Shown piece by piece: positions 34,549-45,151 of a stretch of 64,000 nucleotides of DNA (the stretch's first letter is position 1; every line of letters begins with the position of its first letter). The stretch comes from Fremontodendron californicum (taxonomy: Eukaryota; Streptophyta; Magnoliopsida; Malvales; Malvaceae): NCBI GenBank assembly GCA_030761205.1, contig JAULJL010000032.1, positions 7,941,134 to 8,005,133 on the forward strand, in the 5' to 3' direction. The position numbers and the translations under genes are program-made. Below the pieces are notes generated by a model. It did not search any database. It saw only the letters and a program-made list of their open reading frames with translations, and was not told where the DNA came from.

Positions 34549-35181
34549 ATGGAAAGTACTTCGTCCCAGCGCATTAAAAAAATTTGTGTCTTTGGAGGTG
34601 CTTATCCAGGGAAAAATAACATATTCGCTGATGAAGCCATAAGAGTTGGAGTAATACTTGCCCAACAAAAGATCCAGTTGATTTATGGAGGCGGTAGTAC
34701 GGGTTTAATGGGAGCAGTCGCTACAGCAGCACACGCCGGAGGAAGTCCAGTTCTAGGAATCGTGCCAAAACTATTCACAGATTTTTGTGGACCTACCGTG
34801 GGTAAGGAAATACAAGTCTGGAGTATCCCTGAACGGATGACAATCATGTACCATTCTGCCGATGCATTCATTGCTTTACCAGGAGGTCTGGGTACATTGG
34901 AAGAAATAGCTTGCGTGGCTTCTTGGTCATCTTTGGTCACAAATAAGAAACCCATTGGTTTGCTTAATATTAATGGTTATTTTAGTAATTTGCTTTCATA
35001 CTTAGATAATGCTGTGGATAATGGATTCATGTTTTCAGAGGCAAGGAGAACCATAATTTCTGCTACAACCATTGAAGATTTACTCAAAAAGCTCCAAGCT
35101 TATGAGTATTTATCTGCTACGGTTGTTTCGCAAACGCTCGGAAAAAGAAAAAGAGATATGGACGAGCAAGGAGTGGATTGA
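34549..35181 (+). CDS. LONELY GUY-like cytokinin riboside 5'-monophosphate phosphoribohydrolase, carried by a retrotransposon
   Basis: LOG enzymes cleave cytokinin nucleotides to the active free base plus ribose 5-phosphate in cytosol and nucleus. This intact 210-residue intronless ORF has the full family outline: KICVFGGAYPGKN near residue 11, YGGGSTGLMGAVA at 46-58, Arg96, the signature PGGLGTLEE at 111-119, and KPIGLLNINGYFSNLLSYLD in the C-terminal half. Typical LOGs have an Arg-Lys pair before the signature; here Arg96 is kept but the next residue is Met97. The loop near residues 75-83 is also unusual. A C-terminal KRKR (199-202) could be a nuclear signal. Host LOG genes are expected to contain introns, so cDNA capture is inferred. 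Activity is probable but untested. Confidence 0.93.
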   Translation: MESTSSQRIKKICVFGGAYPGKNNIFADEAIRVGVILAQQKIQLIYGGGSTGLMGAVATAAHAGGSPVLGIVPKLFTDFCGPTVGKEIQVWSIPERMTIMYHSADAFIALPGGLGTLEEIACVASWSSLVTNKKPIGLLNINGYFSNLLSYLDNAVDNGFMFSEARRTIISATTIEDLLKKLQAYEYLSATVVSQTLGKRKRDMDEQGVD

Positions 35182-35330
35182 ACTCTGTCTTTGTGACATT
35201 ATCTAACATTTTGTTTGTTGTGTCTCAGTTATAATAAGTGGTTAGCAACCTCTGCAGGTAATATCTCCTAAATTCTACCTTTAGTAGGGGGTAAGGGACA
35301 TATTTTGCTAATTTAAAAAAAAAAAAAAAT

Positions 35331-35528
35331 TTGATGTGTTTTAAGCCATTTAGAAGTATTCATTCTGAACAAGGTCTGAGTAAGGGAGACTTGAGACATA
35401 CCTTGTCAGTTTGATTTCTTCTTTCAAAAAAAAAAAAAGTTTGTTGTGTTTTAAGCAATTTAGAAGTATTCATTCTGAACAAGGTCTGAGTAAGGGAGAC
35501 TTGAGACATACCTTGTCAGTTTGATTTT
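35331..35528 (+). repeat. 110-bp tandem duplication after the LOG gene
   Basis: The segment with CATTCTGAACAAGGTCTGAG occurs twice, 110 bp apart, starting near 35331 and 35441. Each copy is preceded by a long A-run. The copies are nearly identical. Confidence 0.9.
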
Positions 35529-35705
35529 AATCTTTTTATGTTTACTTGTTAATTTTTGTTTAGTATTTTAGGATTATTTAGGTTGCAGGAGTTTGTTTTG
35601 TTTTGAGTCTTAGTTATTTCTATTCTTATGTTATTAGTTCTTTTCTCTTACACATGATTCTTTCATTTGGGTTAATAGACTTACATTGAGGACAATGTAA
35701 GAATT

Positions 35706-35717
35706 AAGTGTGGGGGG
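35706..35717 (+). other. PPT-like tract 1 of element C
   Basis: AAGTGTGGGGGG matches the true PPT core but lies about 1.6 kb upstream of the 3' LTR. Extra PPT copies can prime additional plus strands in some retroelements. Confidence 0.5.
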
Positions 35718-36374
35718 AACGATTTAGGATTTCTTTTATTTTTGTCTACTATTTTTTTTTATGAGTCTTTATTATTATTATTATTATTATTTAGTGTGTT
35801 TTAGTTCCTTTTAATACAATGATGAGATATGAATTGCATAAGTCTAAAACAGATTTATTAGTGAGAAGATTTTCATGAGAATTGAGCTTGATGTCAACCT
35901 TTTTATGAGCCAATGTTAATATGATATGTTGATTGAGAAAGAAGCATGTTTAGACTTAATCTGACTTGTATAATCATCCTTGTGAGTTTTTGAGCCTATA
36001 ATGATTGATGCATCATACAAATCAATCTAATTTCTTTCTTGAGTGCTCTTATGATTACATGATTCTCTAGAACTTGCTTTAAACCGTTTGAGACTATATT
36101 GATACATGTGACAACATGAATATGATAGAGGCATTAGGATTATAACCAGAGCCAAACAGCCATCCATTATTAATGTTCTAAGAGAACATCCCCACTAGTG
36201 AGCCAATTTGAGCCTACATTAAATATGCTGTTTTATTGGTAACCACAACTTACACCTAGCCTAAATATACTTATATCCTTACCCTTGTTCTAAAGATGGA
36301 TTATATATTTTGAGACATATTGCAAAAAAACAAGGGATATTTTTAGTTGAAAATTTGGGTTAGAAACAAAAGAT

Positions 36375-36385
36375 AAGTGTGGGGG
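36375..36385 (+). other. PPT-like tract 2 of element C
   Basis: AAGTGTGGGGG is followed by a purine stretch AAGAAAAGAAAAG, about 0.9 kb before the 3' LTR. Confidence 0.5.
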
Positions 36386-37264
36386 AAGAAAAGAAAAGAA
36401 AAAGTCAAGAGAAAAAGAAAGAGATCATTGTTAAATACATTCCCATATTCAAAAAAAAAAAAAAAATCTTCTCTTGAACTTCTAGTTAAAGTAAAGAAAA
36501 AGATGTTACAAAGTTGGTTAGAATGAAGCAAAGGCTCAACATGAATATTTAGCCTATGTGACTATGTACTTGTAAAGAGTTCTGAGAAATTTATTTGTAT
36601 GATCTTATTATGTCTCTAAACTCTATGAACTCTTTGGAACCTTTGTGATATCTTTATCCTTTTGTTCTTTAACCACATTATAACCCTTTGGCCCCATTAC
36701 AACCTTGAATAAAGACCTCTTGATTTATGAAGTTGTATGATCTAAATAGTGGAGAATAGGTGGACAAGCAAGCATATGGTAGAAGTGTTTTCATGAGATT
36801 GATTGAGTGTAAACACTTTACCACTACTTTAAAGAGTGAAAATCATGAGAGTATCCCATGTGAGAGGTTGAGATTAAGTTGAATATGCACTATTTTGATT
36901 GAAATATGTTATGTTAATATTGGCTTAACTCATTTATTTACATTCAAGCATGAATTTTTGTGAAATTCTTTGAGCTATTGATTAGTTTATAAGACTTGTT
37001 CAAAGATTGTCTCTAATTTATATTGAAAGGATTAGGAGTAAATATTTTTAGTGTATGTAGTTTACTTATATTTTAGTTTTTCAATGTTTGTGGGTATCGT
37101 TCTAGCAAACCCTCACGAGACTAAACTCGTCCACTAGGGACACCTAGGGGTTTAAAGGCTTGTGTCACATGCTAAGTGCCGCCGTGATTTCCTACGAAAA
37201 TGGATTAGATTAGATTTTCTTATTTTATTTTTATTGAGTCGTTGCTAGGGACTAGCAACAATCT

Positions 37265-37277
37265 AAGTGTGGGGGTG
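37265..37277 (+). other. Polypurine tract of element C
   Basis: AAGTGTGGGGGTG directly adjoins the 3' LTR start TGATAACTCG. This is the expected position and sequence for Athila-like elements. Confidence 0.85.
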
Positions 37278-38782
37278 TGATAACTCGTATAATTATATAG
37301 TTTTTAGTTATGTTTTATTATTGTTTTGTGTCAAATACGAGTTATTATTGCTTAGTCTACTTGTGTTTATGATCTTTTATATTTTTATGTAATTTGGTGT
37401 TTTTCATGAGTTTCTTTGAGTGATTTCAGATTACTAGGTTAAATCAAGAATTAAGGGCAAATCCAATTCAGTTCCAGTTCCGACACCTTTTGCCATATCA
37501 GATATATCTGGAGTTTCACCGAAGCATTAAGGCTGAACTTTTGACAGTACAAATTTAAGAGGCATATCTATCTTTTTCATGTTTTACACTTCTTGAAACG
37601 GAGTCGTTTTCCCTACCGAAATCAACCATCAAGTTGGCTGATGTGCAATGACGTCTGTTCTGCACCGTTTTGGTATTTTGACCATATCTTCCGATCCACA
37701 TGAGAAAATGATCTGATTTCAACGGCTATAGATCCGTAACTGATAGGGGTATATTTTTCTAGAAGACCATTTGATCAGATCGAGCCTCCAACATTGAAAA
37801 AAGCGACCATCAAGCTGGCTGATCAGAATTGTCATACAATATGACGAAAATTGTTAGAAAAATGCACCCACCTATTATACCTACCTTTGAAATTTATAAA
37901 GCTTGTCTCTTGTCATTTAGCTCTCCAAAATGTGTATAAATAGAGGGCCTTGGATGAGCATTAAATTGTAGATTGGTAGGATATTAGCCATTGTAATAAA
38001 ATTCTCTAAGTTTTCTTCTTCTTTCCTTTCTCTAGTTTTCTTTTTTTATTTACTTATGCTTCTTACATTTCTTTTCATTTTATTCATATCTAGTATGTGT
38101 TGCTAATCATATTGTTGAGGTGATGAGGTGAAGCTCTTGGTAAATGCTAAGGTTAGTCTCTTAAACATGAGCTAAAATGAATCATCATTTATAAACACTA
38201 GTATGGATAATATGTTCTTTTGGTTTAAAATCATACTTGCAAAGTAGGGATCTTGATTCATTATTGACAATGAAAATGGCACAGTAAATGCTTGGTTTCA
38301 TAACCTTGATTTGTTGTAGACATATACCTTGGCATAAGGAATGCTTGGACTCTTTTTATGAGTTTTGAGGACACCGAATGAACATAATATCATATGCTAT
38401 GGACGTTGGACAATTTGGACTGAATTGCTAAACCTTCCGATTGGAATCTCCCTTATGTGTGAATTTCAATTGTGTAATAAAACAAGATTAATCTTAGCAT
38501 AACACCAAGAGTGGATTCTCTAACCTCAACATCTTTTCTTATTGTTTTTTTTTTATATCTTGTTTAATTTCTTTTATATTTTGTTTATTTTGTTCTCTAA
38601 TATCTTGTTTATCTTATTTTGTTGTTGATTCCCTAATATCTTGTTTACTTTCTTTGTCTTATATATTTATAAACTTATACTTACTAATACGCTTCCCTGT
38701 GGTTCGACCTCGGACACCCGAGAATTTATTACTTGAACATAACCTGCACTTGGGTTTACAACTCTTAATTGAGTCTCCATCA
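37278..38782 (+). repeat. 3' LTR of element C (1505 bp)
   Basis: It matches the 5' LTR throughout with about 12 substitutions and lacks the 381-bp duplication. It ends TCCATCA before the CTATC target duplication. Confidence 0.95.
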
Positions 38783-38787
38783 CTATC
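38783..38787. repeat. Target-site duplication of element C, right copy
   Basis: CTATC is identical to 28302-28306. Confidence 0.96.
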
Positions 38788-41654
38788 ACCTTCCCATGTT
38801 GCATCAAAACGCAACCCAAACCTCGCCTCGAGGCATCACTGTATACCACAAAGCTTCCATTCCCTGATGGTAGTGTAAGAACTGGTGCTGTGGTCAATCT
38901 ACGCTTGAGCTCTTGGAAAGCTTGCTCACATTCATCAGTCCACTCAAACTTAGCATGCTTCCTTGTTAATTTTGACAAAGGAGAGGCAATCATGGAAAAT
39001 CCTTCCACGAATCTTCGATAGTACCCTGCCAATCCGAGAAAGCTCCTAACTTATGTGACATTAGTGGGTCTTTCCCAAGCAACTACAGCTTCTATCTTTT
39101 GTGGATCCACAAAAATCCCTTCCTTAGATACTACATGACCAAGGAATGCTACTTTGTCTAGCCAGAATTCACACTTGGAAAATTTAGCATAAAATTGCTT
39201 TTCACGCATGGTCTGCAACACTGTTTTCAAATGGCTTACATGATCATCCTTATTCCTGGAATAAACTAGGATGTCATCGATGAAAACAATAAAAAACTTA
39301 TCTAAGTAGGGCCGAAACACCCTATTCATCAAATCCATAAAGACTGCAGGTGCATTAGTTAGCCCAAAAGGCATAACTAAGAATTCATAATGACCATATC
39401 GAGTTCTAAAAGCAGTCTTTGGAATATCAGATTCTTTAATCTTCAATTGATGATAACCCGATCTTAGGTCTATTTTGGAGAACACACTTGCACCTTGCAA
39501 CTGATCAAACAAGTCATCAATCCTTGGCAAAGGATACTTATTCTTAATGGTGACCTTGTTCAGTTGCCGGTAGTCGATACACAATCGTAAAGATCCATCC
39601 TTTTTCTTTACAAATAAAACCGGTGCTCTCCAAGGTGAAGTACTAGGCCGAATGAAACCTCTATCAAGTAGGTCTTGCAACTGCACTTTCAATTCCTTTA
39701 GCTCCGAAGGTGCCATTCTATAGGGTGCCTGAGAAATAGGAGCACTGCCAGGGATTAAGTCAATAGTAAACTCCAATTCCCTGTCAGGAGGTAAACCGAC
39801 CAATTCTTCAGGAAAGATCTCAGGAAACTCTTTGACCACAGGTATAGTTTCCAACTTTGCCTCATGTATGTCCTTGTTAATCACATAAGCAAGGTAAGCA
39901 GAATACCCTTTTTGCAAGTATCTATTGGCTGCCATCTTGGAGATAAGGCAAGAAGGTAAAACTTTCCTTTCTCCTTGAAAAGTAAACTCCAAATCTCCTG
40001 ACTTCTTAAAAGTCACAGTTTTGGAAAAACAATCTATCACTGCATTGTTTTTAGACAACCAATCCATTCCCAAAATCACATCGAAATCATACATTCCTAA
40101 TGGAAACAAATTAACTGGTAATTCATGCTCCTGAACCATAACGGTACAATCCGGATAAACCACATCAATTTTCAAAGTTTCTCCCATTGGGGTACTAACG
40201 ACCATAGGGATGTCTAACCTCCTAGACTCTCTACCCAAATGCATGACATATGAATTAGCAACAAAAGAATGAGTTGCACCTGGATCTATTAAGATCCTAG
40301 CATTTGCCTTAGAAATTGGGAGAGTACCTGTAACCACTTCAGGAGTAGCCTGAGCCTATTGTTGGGTCATAGCATAAATTCTGGCTGCAGTTCGAGGTCT
40401 ACCAGGCTGTCCACTCTGTCGAGGGCCAGTAGATGAACCAACTTGAGATTGTACCCCAATTATATCTCTAACTGCTGTCGGCTGATGTGCAGTAATAGGT
40501 TGGGTCCTTTCTCTTTGACCCACTGACAACTGACTAGTAACTCCCTTGTTCTCCAGCTTGGGACAATCCCGTTTCATGTGTCCCGGTTCTTTGCAGTAAA
40601 AACACACACCCTGTAGTCTCCAACATTCACCAGGGTGATTCTTCCCACAATGGGGACACTGAGGATAAGTCAATGTACGAGATCCTCCTGACCTCCCAGG
40701 TGGCAATCTAGTCTGCTGTTGAGGTCTAATGATAAATCTACTAGAAGAACCACTAATAGGTTTTCTGTCTAATCCCTCCTGAAATCTCAAGGGTTTGGAA
40801 CCACTGACACTGCTTTCTACATAACTTTTCTTAGGCCTCATGTCCTCACTGGAGGATTGCCCTTTTCTTTTTCTGAACATCTCTTCTCTATCTTTCATTT
40901 CTTTCAGATTCTGTACAGCTTTAATTGCCATGTTGACCAATTTATTAAAGTCATCTGTATCAAGGGTCATCAACCTATCTCGAATACTAACATGTAGCCC
41001 ATCTTGGAATTTCTTGCATCTATCAGCATCGTTGGCTACTATCGATGGAGCAAATTCTGATAGTTCACTGAATTTTTGCTCGTACTCTGCTACTGACATA
41101 CCACCCTGTTTTAAATTCATAAACTCAGTCCATTTCTTTTCCCGAAAGGCCCGAGAATAGTATTTTTCTTCAAACTCTCTTCGAAAATCTGCCCAGGTTA
41201 TGGCAGGACGTCCAGCATACCTTTGCACAGTAGTTTTCCACCATGTGTGTGCATGATCCTCCAAAAATTGCACCGCACATGGTAACCTCATAGGCTCGGG
41301 AATCTGAAGAGTAATGGAAGTAGTCTCAAATTTTTGTAGCCATGACCAAGCTAAATCTGATTCCAAAGACCCCGTGAAAATCTTGCAACCCATATTCTTC
41401 AAATCCTTACAGTAATCAACTATCCCCTTTTCAGCAGGGGCAGTCAAAGCAGGAATTACTCTTGCCAAGGCCGCAACTGCCTCAGCTAAATTAAGATCAG
41501 CTACTGGAGGTGCTGCTGAGCGTGTAGCAACAGAAGATGAACCAGCAGCTGAAGCTTGTTCTCCAATTTGCTCATCAATATTCACATTTCTATTCCTATC
41601 CCTATTTTGGGGTAGGGGATTGATTCTAGGCCTTCCTCTTCGACGTGGTGGCAT
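38788..41654 (-). pseudogene. Element B gag, protease, RT and start of RNase H
   Basis: The likely start is the Met at 41654 (MPPRRRGRPRINP, typical of Tekay gag). A second in-frame Met lies 7 codons upstream. Gag contains a retrotransposon-gag domain (about 40900-41400) and the zinc knuckle CFYCKEPGHMKRDC (about 40560-40600). The protease DPGATHS and an RT with a FIDD box near 39280 follow. The frame is continuous from 41654 to the C insertion except for TAG at 40356-40358 (CAG in element A) and TAA at 39051-39053 (GAA in element A). Element C interrupts RNase H. Its two stops lie at sites different from those in A, so each copy was damaged independently. Confidence 0.93.
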
Positions 41655-41730
41655 CGTGTCTGATTTCCTGCACAAGTGACCATATTTTAATACTTCAACA
41701 AACAGTTCCTAAGTCTACAGGACCTATAAC

Positions 41731-41745
41731 CTTGCTCTGATACCA
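41731..41745 (-). other. Primer-binding site of element B (initiator tRNA-Met)
   Basis: On the minus strand TGGTATCAGAGCAAG lies 3 bases inside the 5' LTR edge. It is the standard plant initiator-Met PBS. Confidence 0.92.
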
Positions 41746-41748
41746 AAT

Positions 41749-44234
41749 TGTAACACCCTGTCCGGATAATCTACCTAAAATCCGGTAGAGTTTCCTTTCT
41801 ATCTCAACTATAACCCTCCTGCAAATAACACTCAATTTTATATCCTCAACCAGCAGTATTTCTCAATACTATTACCACATATATCCATGCATATTCAAAA
41901 TTTATTCATGATCAATTTATTCTCAAATCAAACATATTGATCTATTGTCTCATATCTTCAAATATATACAATATATCCAGAAATAAACCTATCTCAGCAA
42001 GGTTTACTAGATAAAAACATCAAAAGACCAAATGTTCAAGAAATTTAGATATGATGCCCACCACGTCAATATACTCTTGAAGCGAAGAGTAGAGGAAAGC
42101 AGCAATCCCGACACCTAACTGTGTCCTGAAAATTAGAAATAAGAGGAGGTGAGATATATGAATATCTCAATGAGTAGACAACATTTAAAGCGTGTGAAAA
42201 CCATAATGGTAATCTGTAAAGCATAATTGACATTTTCAAAATAAATAATAATAAAATCATAATGAGTAATTCAAAGACGTAGCAAGCTTTTCAAATGTAT
42301 AACAATATTATAATATTAAATCAATGTATTAAATCTGTGAAGTAAATCAAGTTACGTATAATTGGGCTCCAACTTTCTGTCATGCACAAGAATACATCCA
42401 TGAAATAACCAGGCAATATCCATGTAGGCATACTAGTAGCCGGCCCCAAAGGCCAATACCACCATAGGACGCCCCAAAGGCATATGTGTCGCTATGATGT
42501 GCCCCCAAAAGGCAAATATAACGGGATAGGGACTCTGGAGGTGGCTCCCACCATAAAGGCGTAGCACGCAGCTCCCATACCCCAGTCTAATATCACGGAA
42601 TGGGGACTCTGGAGGTGGCTCCCGCCACAAAGGCGTAGCACGCAGCTCCCGTATTTCGGTCTAATATCACGGAATGGGGACTCTGGAGGTGGCTCCCACC
42701 ACAAAGGTGTAGCACGCAGCTCCCGTATTCCGGTCAAGGAAATAATCTCATACATTAAGTCAGGTGGAGCCAAAACCATGTACGTCAAATTCTATGTAAA
42801 ATCATATTTCATAAATCAACCAACTTACTCGATATAATATTTCTTAAAATAAAAATACTTTAATAAAAAATCAATTCATATGATTAAATATCGTATATAC
42901 CTTTAATATGTAAAATAAATATTATGTTAAAAAAATATATATATAATTATAATTAAAGAAATTTTAAATAACTATAGTTGTTGTCTACTCACAATCCTTG
43001 AGATGATCTCACTGTACACCTCGACCTGAAACTTCGGGATCCACAAGTGACGTCGGATCTACGTGGCCTAGAGATTAACAATAATTAGTATCTATACATG
43101 CTCAAAGCATTACACAATTTTTGAATGTAACTTAAGTCCCATAAATCTACCCCATATACTAATTTCTCATACTCAAAACAACATATCCTTAATTTTTAAT
43201 ATCATTTCCATAATCATTTCCTCCATAATTCAACTCCATAATCATGTCCTTATCAAATTCGTTTCTAGTATTCCATGCCTTAGAGATTTTCATAATCCAT
43301 AACCATCCTTTGGTACTATATTTCTCTTAAGCAATAAATTCCGTAATATCAAGTTAGATTAGAAAATCATAACTTGAGTTTGGTAAGGAATTTGGAAGTG
43401 ATTCCAATTGTTTTATTTCAACCAATATGTCTAATTTATGAATAAAATAACTAACTTATACAACTAGAACAAAATTTTGATCAAATTTGATAAATCCCGA
43501 AACCATGCTGAAACAGGGATCAACACAGAACAGTCAACTTCACCGAATTTTATCTTTTTAACCGCTTATCGGTTTTGGGTGATTCAAAAACCAAAATTCT
43601 CATATTGAAGTCTAGTTTCTAGGAAAAATATCAAAAAAATACAAACCCTAATGTGCCGAACCCAGAAAATCCGAACAGCAAGCATGCTCAACTTCCCCTG
43701 TTTTGCTTTTTCTTCCCATTTTCTTGTTCATGCTTTCAAATCCTTTTAATTCTTACCAAGTTGAGTAAAATTCATACTTAATAGATGGATTTCAGACCTT
43801 AACATGTTTATGGAGCTAAGATCTTAGCATGCTCAAGTAGAATATCTAAAGAAAAGGAAGAATTTATCAAGAAACTAACCTTGGATGTAATTATTGTTGA
43901 GATTTTTGGTGGAGTTGTTTGAAGAGAAATGTTGGAGGAGATGAAGAAATTTGAGAGGGGAGGGTGCCGGCTAGCTCATTTAGAAATGAAGATGTCTAGA
44001 GTTTTCGGGAGAAAATATGAACATAAGAGATATTTTTTTGTTTTTGGTATAATTGCATATTAGTCCCTCAACTCTTTATAAATAACCATGAAGCCCCTAA
44101 ACTTTTTAATATATTCAATTTGATCCTTTCTTCTTTTATTTCCTTCACTTATAACTTCTTACCAATTTCCAAGTTTGTCCTTAAAATTTTCGGGATTTAA
44201 CTTTACATGATTATACGTAACCTCGGTTGTTACA
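41749..44234 (-). repeat. 5' LTR of element B
   Basis: It is 2486 bp with the same termini as the 3' LTR and few differences from it. Its 74-bp GC-rich array is at about 42520-42745. Confidence 0.95.
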
Positions 44235-44460
44235 ACCGTCGAGGTATTTCCTTTTGTTTCAAATTGAATTCATTCTGTTTTATCAAATGAGTCAAGCCTT
44301 GAGACCACTGTCGAGGTATTTCCTTTTATTTTAAATCGAATTCATTTTGTTTTATCAAATGAGTCGAGCCTTGAGACCACCGTCGAGGTATTTCCTTTTG
44401 TTTTAAATCGAATTCATTCTGTTTATCAAATGAGTCGAGCCTTGAGACTTTCATCAAGGT
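44235..44460 (+). repeat. 72-bp tandem repeats of element D, right part
   Basis: About three units continue the array interrupted by element B. The first five bases, ACCGT, are the right target duplication of B. Confidence 0.9.
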
Positions 44461-44617
44461 ATTTTCAAATCACGGGTAAGGCCTCCGGACACCATTCTTA
44501 ATACCTCCGGGCATCATTTTTTAAAGCTGCATACAGCGCATTTTTTTTTCAAAATCATGGGTAAGGCCTCCGGGCACCATTTTTTAAGACCTCGAGGCAT
44601 AAGTTTCCAGAATTTTT

Positions 44618-44812
44618 ACATTTGCTTGAACAAGTCTTTGGTGGTGATAGCCAAATCCTCTGGTGGAGATATCCAGAGTTTTACATTTGCTTGAACAAGT
44701 CTTTGGTGGTGATAGCCAAAGCCTTTGGTGGAGATATCCAGAGTTTTACATTTGCTTGAGCAAGTCTTTGGTGGTGATAGCCGAAGCTTCTGGAGTAGAT
44801 ACCCAGAATTTT
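44618..44812 (+). repeat. 65-bp tandem repeat in the element D 3' UTR
   Basis: Three units start at about 44618, 44683 and 44748 with ACATTTGCTTGAACAAGTC. A GGTGGTGATAGCC core is shared. Just upstream (44475-44605) CCTCCGGGCACCATTTTTTA-like words are repeated. They resemble the complement of the 23-bp unit amplified in element E. Confidence 0.85.
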
Positions 44813-45138
44813 AAACACAGCTTAACACAAGATAGGTTAAGTCCTCGAGACCATCGTTGAGGTCTTTTCTTCTCTTGCAAATCGAACTCGTTTCCTTAAG
44901 ACGGGTCAAGCCTTGATTAGTCAGGGAATTCAATTTAAGGACAATATCTTCTATTTACAGTTTTTTTCAACAAAAAAATGAAAAAATGAAAAAATGAAAA
45001 AATAAAAAAAATGAAAAAATGAAAATGAAAAATGAAAAAAGAAAACCCCTTTCCCTTCCCTTCACATGTGATTTCACTAACCGGACAAAATTAGTATTTT
45101 TTTTATCTTTGCCTGATTCCTGATTCTCAGTAATAGCC
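44813..45138 (+). other. 3' UTR of element D, last part
   Basis: It contains a TGAAAAAATGAAAAAA simple repeat at about 44978-45035. No gene was seen. Confidence 0.6.
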
Positions 45139-45151
45139 AAAGAGGGGCAGC
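45139..45151 (+). other. Polypurine tract of element D
   Basis: AAAGAGGGGCAGC immediately precedes the 3' LTR. This is the usual Ogre PPT. Confidence 0.85.

Larger units (their letters stand above)
35182..37277 (+). other. 3' non-coding region of element C
   Basis: About 2.1 kb without a gene. It holds the 110-bp tandem duplication (35331-35528), A-runs at about 35315, 35426 and 36451, a TTATTATTATT run near 35769, and three AAGTGTGGGGG tracts. Long non-coding 3' regions are normal in Athila-type elements. Confidence 0.7.
28307..38782 (+). mobile_element. Element C: non-autonomous Athila-like retrotransposon carrying a Cys-rich ORF and a LOG gene
   Basis: It is a 10.5-kb element bounded by LTRs that begin TGATAACTCG and end TCCATCA, with perfect CTATC target duplications. 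A tRNA-Asp type PBS follows the 5' LTR and an AAGTGTGGGGG polypurine tract precedes the 3' LTR; both are typical of Athila. It encodes Athila-type gag and protease. Pol is reduced to an integrase N-terminal piece and C-terminal tail, so it would need enzymes supplied in trans. Two further intact ORFs lie between the pol remnant and the 3' LTR, the position of env-like genes in Athila elements. The LTRs differ at about 12 sites by eye. Confidence 0.93.
23935..44234 (-). mobile_element. Element B: complete Tekay chromovirus, carrying nested element C
   Basis: Both LTRs are 2486 bp with TGTAACA/TGTTACA termini and differ at roughly 17 positions by eye (about 0.7 percent), which indicates recent insertion. 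The PBS matches initiator tRNA-Met and the PPT lies beside the 3' LTR. Perfect ACCGT target duplications flank the ends. The gag-pol frame is broken by two nonsense codons, one 1-bp deletion and the insertion of C at 28307-38782. Removing C and one copy of its target duplication leaves the host frame in phase. C therefore landed in an otherwise continuous pol. Confidence 0.95.

Noticed and set aside
33649..35181. Env-like gene of the Athila type in element C
   Set aside because: Neither ORF has a signal peptide, transmembrane segment or heptad fusion region. The products are a Cys-cluster protein and a LOG enzyme.
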